Source of the DNA: Niebla homalea
Lineage: Eukaryota > Ascomycota > Lecanoromycetes > Lecanorales > Ramalinaceae
DNA: 64,000 nt
Assembly: GCA_019925105.1 (NCBI GenBank)
Contig: JAHGAU010000015.1
Span: 124,001-188,000 of the forward strand
Reading direction: 5' to 3'
Position numbers and translations under genes: made by a program
The notes under the pieces: model-generated
What the model was told of the DNA's origin: nothing
What the model saw: only the letters and a program-made list of their open reading frames with translations
Databases searched by the model: none
Shown: piece by piece, positions 24,937 to 35,528 of the stretch
How positions within the stretch are numbered: position 1 is the first letter of the stretch
Layout: each line of letters opens with the position of its first letter

Positions 24937-25763
24937 AAGGGTGTAGTTTAGCTACTAGCTAATTTGCCGGACATGCGGAATAGCCACTTATCGGCTAAGC
25001 GGCTCTTCAGGGGCCGTACGGGGGAGCTTAAAGATTTATATAAGCCAGCTTATTTAAATCTTTAAGTTCTTTATTTTATCCTTAAGGATTTATTTAAATA
25101 ATAGTTTTTATTAAAATTACTATATATACGTTTTTTCCATTAAAAACTTATTGTTTTTTTATTAACTCCGTATTTAATAAATTACTTAATATATTTATTA
25201 TTATATTTACTTACTTTAACCTTATTATTATTATTTACTTTACCCGATTAACCTTATATAATAAAACCGTCTTAAAGCCCTTATTATTAAAAGGATTAAT
25301 TAAAACGTTTTCTGCGGTTAAAAAGATAATAAATCGTATTTTATACGGTTAAATTAAGAAGCTTATTAATAATAAATTTACGTCCGGGTTTATATTATAA
25401 TTTTATTTTTATTATACTTATATTGTAAGTTTACGGCCGTTAATTAAGTTTATTATTTTCAATTTTAATAATAATAATAATATTAACGTATAAAAGATTA
25501 AAGTCTATTATATATAAGGATTTTTTATTTAATAACTTAATTAACCTAAGGCTTTATCCTTATAGGTTCCGTAAACGGAAAAGTAATTATATATATTAAC
25601 CGGATATACCTTATTTATTTATATACTTTATTAATAGTTTTAACCGTTTTTCCTTTAATATAAATAACCTTAAGTTAAAATACGGGATATAACGTTAAAA
25701 TCGGAAACTTTATAAAATTTATACCGTAATAAATATAAAATATCCTTTAAAAGTATTTTATTA

Positions 25764-25850
25764 ATGTTAGACTGACTCCGCTGGCGGTACGCCGGCGGGA
25801 CTAGTAAAGGTAGGTATAGAAGACGTAACGTTACGGTCTGGATACTTAAA
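25764..25850. other. GC-rich island inside the AT desert (first)
   Basis: About 85 bp of normal to high GC with intact CpA/TpG sites, sharply bounded by RIP-type AT sequence. It contains GGCGGTACGCCGGCGG. It may be a later insertion or a single-copy remnant that escaped mutation. Confidence 0.4.
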
Positions 25851-25984
25851 TATTACTTTAATAAATAAATTAATAATAAGATTAATTTTTAAGGAACTTA
25901 GAAAGAATTAAAATATAACCTTTACTTAAAATAAAAATAATAATTACCCCGCTTTACGCCTATTAAGCTACAGCTTATAAATAA

Positions 25985-26095
25985 TGCATATTAAGGCCGT
26001 TACCAAGGCCCTTTACTAAAGCCTAACGGCCTACCTTGGCGCAGCAGTATAACGTACCACTATAGCGCCGGCGCAGAGGTGGCGCTAGCTGCTAA
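25985..26095. other. GC-rich island inside the AT desert (second), with inverted repeats
   Basis: About 110 bp of non-mutated sequence. Two short inverted repeats are visible: GGCCGTTA..TAACGGCC and TAGCGCC..GGCGCTA. The hairpin potential suggests a small palindromic insertion, but no flanking duplication is obvious. Confidence 0.4.
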
Positions 26096-29000
26096 TAATT
26101 AAATACGTTTTTTTATAAGTACCATAATATTTATATTAAATTTCCTTTAATTAAGAAGTCTTAATTTACCGTTATATAGAAAGGGGATTTAAATTATTTA
26201 ACCCTTAAAAAGATTATAGTAAAATATTACTTTTTTAAAATTAAACTTTAAAATAAAGAAAATATATTTAAAAAGAAATACCGGTTATTATTTACCGGTA
26301 TTAAGATTTACTTTATAATTTTTTTATTATTTTAACCCGGAAAAATAACTTAAAATATATAAAACCTTTATAATATACCGGGCTTATCTCTTTAAGTTAT
26401 TAATCTTATATACTTTTAACTCCGTAATTTAATATTATTATATTTTTATCGGCTGTATAATATTTTATAATTAAAATAGACCGGAAAATTAAATAATTTA
26501 TAATGTAAATAAAATTTATAACGTTTTAAAACTTTACTTTAATATAATAACCTCCTTAATTTTACGGCTGGCCGTTATAATAATATTAAAATATAAAGAT
26601 AAAAAGGATTAAGCTTACCGTAATTAAAATAAAAATAAATATATAATATTTAACTTTAAAGATTAATATGATTATATATACTATAATTATAAGGGTTTTT
26701 ATAAAACTTAAGACTATATTTAATAAAATAATTTTAATATATTATTACTTAAATAACCCCGTAATAAATAATTAATTAACTCCGTAATTATCCTTTTATC
26801 CTTAATAAATATTAATAAAAGCTTATTTTATTATATAATAAATATAAGTAATAATTAAGTAAATAAAGAAGTCTTATTTAAAGCCGAAAAATAGGATTTT
26901 TAATTATATTATTACCCGGACCGTAATTATTATTTATTAATAAAATAATTAAGCCGTTTTGGGATAAAATTAGGTTATTACGGCCTTAATAAGTCCGTAA
27001 TTTATTTATTTTATCCGTTAACTATAAAAGATTTTACCGTATTAAGTAACGATATCTATAAATAATTAATTAAAAACCGTCTTATTACCTATATATACGT
27101 CTTTAATAAACTATATATATATTCTTTATTAATTTTAACTTTTAAAATATAATAGTGGATAACGTTATATTTATAACCTTTTATACCCTTATAAAGAATC
27201 TATTAATAACGGAATTAACGTCTTTTATAAGGTTTTTAAGTATACGTTTATTAACGAAACGATTAACGTAATAATTATATAAGGCCCGGGCTTTATACTT
27301 ATTAAAAAGGATTTATTTAATATTTTCCGTTATATCCCGGTAATTATAAATAACCGGTAATTATTTAAGTTTACGTAAGATAATATTTATTATATTAAGT
27401 ATTTCCTCCTTTTTAAATTAAAAACTATACCGTTCTTATTTAATCTTATAATAAAAAGCTTATATTAAATATTTATCGTTAAGCTTAATTTTAATATTAT
27501 ATTTTATTATTTAAACGATTTTTTCGGTATATTTTTATTAAAAATTAACCTTAAGGTTTTTAATTAAATTTTTAACTACTTATATAATAAATTTAAGTTA
27601 TTTATAAACCTTAAGAAAGATTTTATAAGTATTATACTTAATTTCTTAAGTATTAAAATAAATACCGTAATAATAAAGGTACGTTTATTATAGGATAAAT
27701 TATAATAAATAATTTAAGGTATTAAAAACGTTTTTAAAAACCGCTTAATTAAATATATTATATTTAAGTTTTCAATAAGTTTATTAAGCTTTATAATTAA
27801 AGTAATATTATTAAAACGGTTTTTCCTTTATAAATTATATAACGAACTTATAAAGGTTAATCGTTAATAAATCTATATAAATAATAAGATCCGTAAGGAT
27901 TTTTTTTAATAATAAAGGTTATTAAATAATTATAACGGCTTATATTTAAGACGGCTTTTAATAACCCGGTTACGGTATTACCTTTATATTAACGTATCGT
28001 TTACTTACGGTATAAGTAGTTATTTACTTAAAGATATTAAGGATATATTTATTCCGGAATTTACTTTTATTTATAAATTATTTTTTTAGTTAAGAAGGGC
28101 TTATATAAATATTCTTAAGATAACGGCCGTACTTAAGGCTTTACGATAATAATATATTATATTAATAAAAAATTCGATAATAATTTACTTAAATAATATA
28201 AAGGTTATTTACGGTATTAAGAATTTAACCGTATAAGGTTAAATTATAAGTACTATTTATTAATTAACCCTTATTTTATTCCCGGACGATATTAAATATA
28301 TTATAAAGTAAATTTTTATTAAAAATAATTAAATAATTAATTAAATTTTAAAATTTAAATAAAAAAAATTATTAATAATTTATTTTAATTTATATATTTA
28401 CGTATATTACGATTATACCGGACTATAAATATATTAAAAACGGGTAAAACGTAAGTTAAATTAATTTATAAATAATAAAATATTTACGTTTTAACCTTAT
28501 ATTAAATATAAAATCGTTATATAATATAAAGAGTAATTTTTACTTTAAATAATATATTATATATAGGGTTTACCCGGTTATTTTTACTTTACCTTTTATA
28601 TTTATTAAATAATATATATATTTTATTAATATTAGAAAATTATTTTATAAGATTATTAAAAGTTACCTTATTACCGTTAAATTAATATATATTAATTAAA
28701 GCGTCGGAAACCTTAAAATTTTTTAATACCCGGTACTTTAACGTTTTATATATAATATAAAGAAACTATAGGGTAAATATATATAAAAAAAATAATTTCT
28801 TATTATTAATAATATTTTTAAATAGCGGCTTTATTATAAGCCCCGTTTTTTTCTTTTATTTAAAGGTTATTTATATAAAATTTTATTTATTAATATATTA
28901 TATAAACGGTTTATATAATATAATATCCGTAATAATTATTCCGATTATTCCTTCCGTTAAAATATAATTACGGATATATAAAAAGTTAAGTTAAATATTA

Positions 29001-29356
29001 AGTTTATTAAAAAACTTAATAAATAAAAATCAGATATATATTAACTTTATATTAATTTAATTAATAATATTATTTTTATAATTTTATAATATTATTAACT
29101 TATTTAAAGTTAAATAGGTTAATTAATATTTATTTAAGTTATTTCTTTAAGATTTATATTTTAATTTTAAGGGTTTTTAACCTTAATTTTATCCTATAGC
29201 CAGACTATAGCGGGGGGTATTTTAACGATAAAATACCTTAAAATTTTAACGGCGAAATCCCTATAGCTTAAGTCTTAAAATAAATTAATTAAAATATTAT
29301 AAATATTAAAAATATTATATATTTATATATATACGTAATAAGGATTAAGTAAATTA

Positions 29357-29788
29357 AAAGATATAATTTAATTATTAATTAATTTATTAAATATATAAAA
29401 TAGTTATTTATTAATTAAGTAGCTTTTTAAGGGTTATATAAAGGAATTTAAAGATTTATATAAGTTAATTTATTTAAATCTTTAAGTTTTTTATCTTATT
29501 TTTAAGGACTTATTTAAATAACGGTTTTTATTAAAATTACTTATTTACTTTCTTTTTATATATATAGCTTTATATAAATAGCTTTAACTTCTTAGTTCGT
29601 ACGGGGGGGTTCTTAACCCTGGCTTTACCCCGTAGCCGGGCCATAGCGGGGGGTACCTCGACGGCGAGGTGCCCTGGGACCTCGACGGCGAGGTCCCTGT
29701 AGCTCAGGTCCTGAGATAGGCCAATTAAAACACTATAAACACCAAAAACATTACGTATCCACATATACACGTAGCAGGGATCGAGCAA
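29357..29788. mobile_element. Short (432 bp) internally deleted copy of the 4.4 kb element
   Basis: It shares the first 184 bp and last roughly 185 bp with the large element next to it but lacks the middle, so it looks like a non-autonomous derivative. It is flanked by ATTA at 29353-29356 and 29789-29792. The left part is RIP-mutated; the right part (about 29,600-29,788) is almost unmutated. Confidence 0.6.
29655..29694. repeat. Two identical 16-nt palindromes
   Basis: ACCTCGACGGCGAGGT occurs at 29655-29670 and again at 29679-29694. Each can fold into a 6-bp stem with a 4-nt loop. They lie near the right end of the short element. The same place in the large element (about 29,219-29,258) is the RIP-mutated counterpart. 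Confidence 0.7.
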
Positions 29789-29849
29789 ATTAGCCCCTGT
29801 ATCTTGATCCCCTAGACCTGCGTCTCACGTTCACTGTCTTTTCTTCGGT

Positions 29850-30468
29850 ATGGCGACCTATGATTCAAGACCAATGGAAATCATCGGTCAGCAGATTCTG
29901 GATTGCTGTGCAAAGGATGATCCAGATGTATTGAAGGCAATGTTGGCCGCACAACAGCCACCAGGCGAAACCAGTCCATCCAGTCACGATATGCTGGTAA
30001 CCGCTTGCAATGCTAAGCAACCTCGAATCGCTCAATTCCTGATCCAACAATACCCAGATTTCGAAACCAGCTGTGAACTCCATGAAGCTGCTATGGCAGG
30101 GGGAATACCAGTCTACAAAGTTATTTTGGACCGGTATCCCCATTTAAAACGTCACACTTTTGGTCATACTAGCGATCCCATCGGTGAAGCGCTGATAAAC
30201 CGAGATCTCGACATGCTGAAGTTCTTACTCAAGGAAGGCTTCGATATAAACAGGGCTTACTTTTATTATATGCCTGTATGCTAACCCTTTTTCCACCCTT
30301 CAAAATCAATCATGCTTTCGATGAATCTAACAGTATGCCCGATTACAGGTACTGGAGCTCGCAATCGAGTACGAGGCTGGCGAGGAAATCATAGAAATAC
30401 TGCGGCAACACGGAGCACCGGAGAAATTGGTTTATTTCGATCCCCCAGCCTCTGATGTCCCTTCCTGA
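29850..30468 (+). CDS. Ankyrin-repeat-like protein
   Basis: Exons 29850-30275 and 30349-30468 with a 73-nt intron (GTATGC..ATTACAG), giving 181 aa. The helix-turn-helix pattern of ankyrin repeats is visible: DVLKAMLAAQ, DMLVTACNAKQPRIAQFLI, ELHEAAMAGGIPVYKVIL, GEALINRDLDMLKFLLKEG, and VLELAIEYEAGEEIIEILRQHGA after the splice. No catalytic domain, signal peptide or membrane segment is seen. Such proteins usually mediate protein-protein contacts; the partner is unknown. The start lies only 57 bp after the last ATTA of the short mobile element, so its promoter must lie largely within element-derived DNA. Full frame continuity through the intron argues against a pseudogene. Confidence 0.7.
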
Positions 30469-33080
30469 AGGGGGGCGACTGTCAATGTCGTAAATTTGGA
30501 CGACTCCTTTAAGCCTTGGTTCCACTCTGGAGGGGTAATACTCATGGCAGTGGTATATCTTGTCCAACAGCCCCTGATGAATAGGAAGCCTGTTTACAGA
30601 GAAACCGTTTTGTATCATTGGTTGCTACCGCTCCTTCCCGAACCTGACGCCTTACCTGCGTTCGAAGATGAATCACGTTCGGTCATGTCGTCCAGACTCT
30701 ACCTTATATGGCAAATTGGTGGCATGGAAAAGCATGGAGAGGAGCACCTACTCACAGGATGGTCATTCAACCCGAACTATACAAATACCAGCACCTTCAA
30801 ACCTGGGACATCCCCTTATATACGCAGTGAGCAACCATTTTTGGAGAACCTGGATCTTGCAATGTCGGACCATGATGCCAAGACAATTTCGCGATCTTTG
30901 TGGGTAGGGTAGATGTATGAAAATGCAGCCAATGCCCAGACAGAGGATGGTTGAACTTTCACAATCGAAACAGCCGCTTCAAATGTCATCGCCGTCAAGG
31001 AAAATCCGGCTCATAGCTCCGTGGTGTTTAGACGGCCCTGACATTACCTTGAACGCTCAAGAAATCATTCAGGGTTTGGGGGTGGTTCAATATAAAGTGC
31101 TCATGTTGCCAGGCTAGGTCCCGTAGAGGCACTTACGTCCAGCGATCGACCGCCCTCGGTGGCCCAGGACCCGTGAGAAAGCCAGTGGACCAGTCCACAC
31201 ATAATGACCTGTCGATATTCGTCAAGCTTACATGGTTGAGCTCTCTATTTTGGTTATTTGGGAGACAATGAAAGTCCTTTAAGAGTCACAGAACCAGGTT
31301 CGATGACGAAAGACGACGTTCATGGGTGAAGCTCATCATTGGCTGATTCCCTGCTGTCACTATTCAGTACCTAGCGCTTAGAGTCAAATGAAAACGAACA
31401 TTGCTCTCCTGTTAAATGAATGCGAGCGCAAGATTTCGTTTTTAAGATGCAAGCATCCCCGGAACGCAAGGGGGATTCTGAAACCTGAAATTGATTACGA
31501 GAGAGCTCTGCCCACGTCATTTGCAACGTTGAATGACAATGGGCACAGAATATGAGGACTTGAAGGATGTAATTGATGGATATCCAGCAATTATCTCGAG
31601 CGAAACATGGAGCGTGCGGAATATGGAGGTATGTGCCAGTCGAAGGACAGCATGTCACTCTGGTTAATACGCTGCCATTTCGCCACCTGAGACTATTGTT
31701 ATAATGACTTCCTGACAGTAATTTTCTCGAGATTGAGCAAGTGCTGCACTTGCAGCTTTGCCTCATCTTCCGATGATATCACGTTCTCTCTTTTCAAAGG
31801 CGTTGCAATGTCCGAAGGGCCCGAAGCGTCGATAGCCAGAACACTTACGCTGGAGGTGCTTCAGAGACCTAGGCTCTTCAGGGACGCCATCAAGAAGCTG
31901 GTGAGGGCCACAGTCTAATGCATGATGTTTGATAATCTCTTGCTCAGGCATCTAAGCTCAGGCAATGATCGAAGAGTCCAGCGAAGAGTTTTCCAATCTA
32001 GCGGATTAGACGTTGTCAGAGGTTAAATGATGACGAGTAGAAGAGCTCACCCCATCCCGAAGAAACACTGCCCCTTAAGAAGGGCCTTGACATGTTTACG
32101 ACTTTATGATATGGGATTTGCATTATTTTATCAGACCTTCCCGCCTCTCAGGGACGTAAAAGTATGTGAACGTATAATCTTTATCCCTGATTGCATTTTG
32201 TGTTTTGAAGCCGAACTTTCAGCAAGCACTCAAAGGCCTGGATCGTCAGATCTTTCAAGCTTCATCGGCATCTGCACAACCCGCACCGGTACATCTCCAA
32301 AAGCCACAGGTCTTTTGCTTCCAACAGCCGTCGAGCGAGCCCGTCAATTGATTTTCAAGGGTTCATAACGGCATTGTAAGTCAACAGATTGACAATCCTG
32401 GAACCCGTCAGCATGGCTCCGCGAAGAAAACAAATCAAAGCTCATTCAGGTTACCATATTCTCCGGACAGAGTCTATCAATGCGGATCCCGTTTCGTTGG
32501 AGGTATATCTCCTAAGTGACAAGTGCTCTGAACCCCCCTTACGTAACATATAGAACATAAGATAGCTCAGGAAATCTGAAGACGATCAGAAAAACGACAG
32601 GAAGTGCAGATAGTCATTACCTTTGCCATTATCGGATAGTGACTCACCGAAGCATCCAATTGCATTGCATCGTCCGGCATCCACTTACCCTTGTAGGAAA
32701 ATCGAAGGGGACTGTGCTGGCCATTGGTAGGTCAGTGATGCTTAGTGCTGAGAAGCTAAGGCTTCAAATGGTGAGTCTATTGTGAAGAGGCCACCTGGCG
32801 TTGCTGCCAGCGAAGTCCTTATCACAAGGGGTAGAAGAAGGCATCTGAATTGCAGCCTGTGAGAGTACACTCGACTTTCACTGCAGAGACGAGATACTCA
32901 GAACAATGTTCAATACAGCAGTGCGAGAGTCTTGATCAAGAAACATTGCATTACTCTAGATGGACAACATCTGACAACTTGCTGCTGCTATGCTACTACA
33001 GTGCATGCTTGATATCATCATCTGGAGTATCAGGGTCTTTAGGGCTTGCAGAATACCTGATGACAGCTCCAATTGAAAGC
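30469..33080. other. Gene-poor 2.6 kb stretch
   Basis: Several 60-140 codon ORFs exist (longest 30496-30912 plus and 31766-31371 minus). None has a recognisable motif, splice-consistent extension or biased composition. A decayed gene is possible, but I cannot support one. Confidence 0.4.
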
Positions 33081-34361
33081 TCACTTGGACTCTTTTCGGA
33101 ACCTGAGCCACTGGCTGAGATTTTTCCTCACAGACGCAAACCAAGAGACCTTACCGCTGTCACTGCCCTTCATCACGCCTTCGCCTCCTTCTCGCCCTTC
33201 CGCTAGTTCCTGAACCTTCTCTTTCCTCCTTTGCCTTTGCAACGCACGTTTCTTTGCATTGTTCTGCCTCCTCGCCAGATCTTTCACCAGGTTCCATTGC
33301 CCTGGGCTCCATCCGGGTGGCAGGTTCCCCACCCCAAGTTTCTCAGATGACTGGTCGTAGAGCTCCGAAGCCTTACCCGCTAGCAATGCGTCCCTCACAT
33401 CTGCTTTCTTCTGGAAAGCATTCCGAACCAGCCGTTTCCTCCCCCTCGCACTTCCCAAGACGAATCTTCCGCTCTGCCCATCCAGATATGCCCTGGCATC
33501 CTCTTTCATCTCCGTCTCGTTCGAACCGGCCAGCCTGGCCAACACGTCCACGCTCTTGCCCACCCTGGCCCTTCTCGCCAACAGCTTCTCCTCCTCTGCC
33601 TCATCAACCCCGCTCCTCCTCTCCAACTTGACAGCCTGTATGGCCATTCTCCGCACTCTACTCATCCTCGCTGCACGTAGCATCTTGTCTCGGTCCGCAT
33701 CGGGCAACCTCCTCCTCAGCGCATCCAACCCCCTATCCATCCGATCCTTCAACTCCCGCCCCTCCTTCACCGTCCCGGGCTCCTTCCCCGTCTCCAGCCC
33801 CACCACCCTGACCGCCTCCCGTCTTCCCCACGCTTTCATCCCTTTACTCGGCTTCTTGCTCACCACCTCCTCCTCGCCCGTATACATCGCCCTCCCCTTC
33901 CCAGTCCGCATGACCCGCCAGCGCAACTCCCACCCCTTGACCCCGAGCTCCTTGACCCTCTGCGCCTTATTCCCCAAGAGGTAGTGATCGAGGCCGCCGC
34001 ACTTGTCGATGGTCCGCAGCACGCGGGCCTGCACCTTGAGCTGGATGAACTCGTCCAGGCAGGCGGAGTAGAGGCGCTTGTGGTGGATGTTGGGGTGCCA
34101 GGTCCGCAGGGTCTTGATCTCGTTCTTGGAGGAGACCTTGTGCCCGTGTTGGATGCGCGACATGCCGTAGAGGCCCGTGTTGGATTGTTTGAAGAGGAGG
34201 TTGCGGCCGTAGGGGTAGGGTGGGGGTCTGGAAGGGTTGGCGAGGCGTTTTTTGGTGGATGGGGGGCGTTTCTGCTTTTGGGGCGAGGATGTTGGGGAGG
34301 CGGTGGCGTAGGTGCGGGTGCAGCGGGGGCAGATGGAGCGGGGTGAGAGCTGTAAAGGCAT
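33081..34361 (-). CDS. MRPL24: Mitochondrial large-subunit ribosomal protein bL28m
   Basis: 426 aa, single exon as read. It starts with a basic Ser/Arg/Thr-rich presequence (about 1-45) fitting mitochondrial import. The bL28 core covers about residues 50-130, with GLYGMSRIQHGHKVSSKNE, RTWHPNIHHKRLYS and the LRTIDKCGGLDHYLL motif typical of fungal members (Mrpl24 in yeast). The protein binds rRNA in the 54S subunit. The Lys/Arg/Glu-rich C-terminal half (about 170-426) is a long extension absent from bacterial L28. The last 20 codons follow a GTAAGG that could be a donor, so the exact C-terminus is uncertain. It is divergent from the PTH2 gene, with 387 bp between the two starts. Confidence 0.85.
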   Translation of the reverse strand: MPLQLSPRSICPRCTRTYATASPTSSPQKQKRPPSTKKRLANPSRPPPYPYGRNLLFKQSNTGLYGMSRIQHGHKVSSKNEIKTLRTWHPNIHHKRLYSACLDEFIQLKVQARVLRTIDKCGGLDHYLLGNKAQRVKELGVKGWELRWRVMRTGKGRAMYTGEEEVVSKKPSKGMKAWGRREAVRVVGLETGKEPGTVKEGRELKDRMDRGLDALRRRLPDADRDKMLRAARMSRVRRMAIQAVKLERRSGVDEAEEEKLLARRARVGKSVDVLARLAGSNETEMKEDARAYLDGQSGRFVLGSARGRKRLVRNAFQKKADVRDALLAGKASELYDQSSEKLGVGNLPPGWSPGQWNLVKDLARRQNNAKKRALQRQRRKEKVQELAEGREGGEGVMKGSDSGKVSWFASVRKNLSQWLRFRKESK

Positions 34362-34748
34362 TCTGGCGGGAGTTTGCGGTCACGATGGAATGTCAAGGAC
34401 GGTGGAGGTTTGTAGAAGGGGTGTTTTCGAGAGTGGGAGGGTCCCGGCTACGCCATTGTTTTTACAAAGCGTTTAAGTGATTGTTGGAGGATTAGAACTC
34501 CAATTGAGCAGGCGACCAGATCCTAGGGACGCGGCTAGCCTTCACAGCGACGTGATTGCGGAAGGGAAGGTGAAGTAGTCAGTAGTCGTAGAGTTGATTA
34601 AATTTCTGGTTCGTTCCTCAAAAGGTAGATCCATCACTTCAGCCCTACCAATCCATCCAATCAGACAGCCAGACCAAAATATCTCTCATCCACCACGCAA
34701 AATCCTGTCTTTCTCATTCCCTACAGCTAATAAGCTTTGCTTTACTCA
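34362..34748. promoter_or_regulatory. Bidirectional promoter region (MRPL24 / PTH2)
   Basis: 387 bp between two divergent start codons, both for translation-related proteins. No clear TATA box is seen. Confidence 0.45.
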
Positions 34749-35528
34749 ATGACCACCTCCGAGGGCCCCACCACAGCTTCGATAGCCCTCGCGACTGCAA
34801 TCCTCAGTCTCGCAACCGGCTACCTGATCGGCACCGGCTCTTCACTTGGCCTCTTCGGCTCAAAACCGCCTTCTTCCAAGAGCTCCACCAACAAGGTCAA
34901 GAAATCATGGCCCAACAGCTACGACGTAACGATCCACCCAGATAGCAGCGATGAAGAGCTCATGGAGCAGCTGGGCCGTGGTGGGGGAGATGAGAAGCAG
35001 AAGAAAGAGGTCAAAGATTCAGAAGATGAGGACGATGAGAGCAGTGAAGAGGAGGCCGTAGAGGTGGGCGAGTTGGCTACATTTGAGTCCAACAAGGAGG
35101 AGTGTAAACTGGTGCTTGTGGTGAGAACGGATCTGGGCATGGGCAAAGGTGGGTCCCTTCATTTTCTATATCGTACGTCTCCATCTTTACTTACATCTTC
35201 ATTTTGTGCAATAGGCAAGATCGCAGCTCAAGCCTCCCACGCTACCCTCGCCTGCTATGACACTCTTCTCCGCGCCTCTCCCTCCTCAACCCATCCCATC
35301 CTCGCGCGGTGGCAACGCCTGGGTCAAGCCAAGATTGCAGTACAAGCGCACTCGGAAGATGAATTGCATGAGTTGCAAGCCAAAGCCATGAGTCTGGGCC
35401 TGTGCGCCAGAGTTATTAGAGATGCAGGACGAACTCAGATCGCTAGTGGAACAACGACGGTGCTTGGCGTGGGGCCAGGTCCGAACAGCGTGGTTGATAT
35501 GGTGACGGGAGGGTTGAAGCTGCTTTGA
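34749..35528 (+). CDS. PTH2: Peptidyl-tRNA hydrolase 2
   Basis: Exons 34749-35148 and 35215-35528 with a 66-nt intron (GTGGGT..CAATAG), giving 237 aa. The splice rebuilds the family signature VVRTDLGMGKGKIAAQASHA. The C-terminal part has VIRDAGRTQIASGTTTVLG and the terminal GP..VD.VTGGLKLL, both typical of Pth2. The enzyme frees tRNA from prematurely released peptidyl-tRNA. An N-terminal hydrophobic segment (about 10-30) likely anchors it in a membrane, as in the mitochondrial outer-membrane forms. An acidic linker (about 70-110) follows. The ATG at 34749 is the first in this frame after a stop-free but ATG-less stretch. Confidence 0.92.
   Translation: MTTSEGPTTASIALATAILSLATGYLIGTGSSLGLFGSKPPSSKSSTNKVKKSWPNSYDVTIHPDSSDEELMEQLGRGGGDEKQKKEVKDSEDEDDESSEEEAVEVGELATFESNKEECKLVLVVRTDLGMGKGGSLHFLYRTSPSLLTSSFCAIGKIAAQASHATLACYDTLLRASPSSTHPILARWQRLGQAKIAVQAHSEDELHELQAKAMSLGLCARVIRDAGRTQIASGTTTVLGVGPGPNSVVDMVTGGLKLL

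Larger units (their letters stand above)
24937..29352. mobile_element. RIP-degraded 4.4 kb transposable element
   Basis: About 4.4 kb of extremely AT-rich sequence, with frequent TAA/TTA in all frames and no ORF. The first 184 bp match 29357-29540 at a constant offset of 4420 bp. The last roughly 185 bp match the segment ending at 29788 at a constant offset of 436 bp. Nearly all differences are C->T or G->A, as expected from RIP. ATTA flanks both ends, suggesting a target-site duplication. I see no terminal inverted repeats, and the start is not repeated next to the 3' end as full LTRs would require. The class is unknown, and coding capacity has been destroyed beyond what I can read. Confidence 0.7.

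Noticed and set aside
24937..29792. LTR retrotransposon with two LTRs
   Set aside because: The terminal matches are between the starts of two adjacent units and between their ends; the left end of the large unit does not carry the full right-end sequence, so classic LTRs are not supported.
30496..30912. 138-codon plus-strand ORF after the ankyrin-like gene
   Set aside because: Separated from the ankyrin-like gene by a stop; no recognisable domain and no splice that would join them.
33860..34396. 178-codon minus-strand ORF overlapping the ribosomal-protein gene
   Set aside because: Shadow frame over the bL28m core, which is clearly conserved in the other frame.
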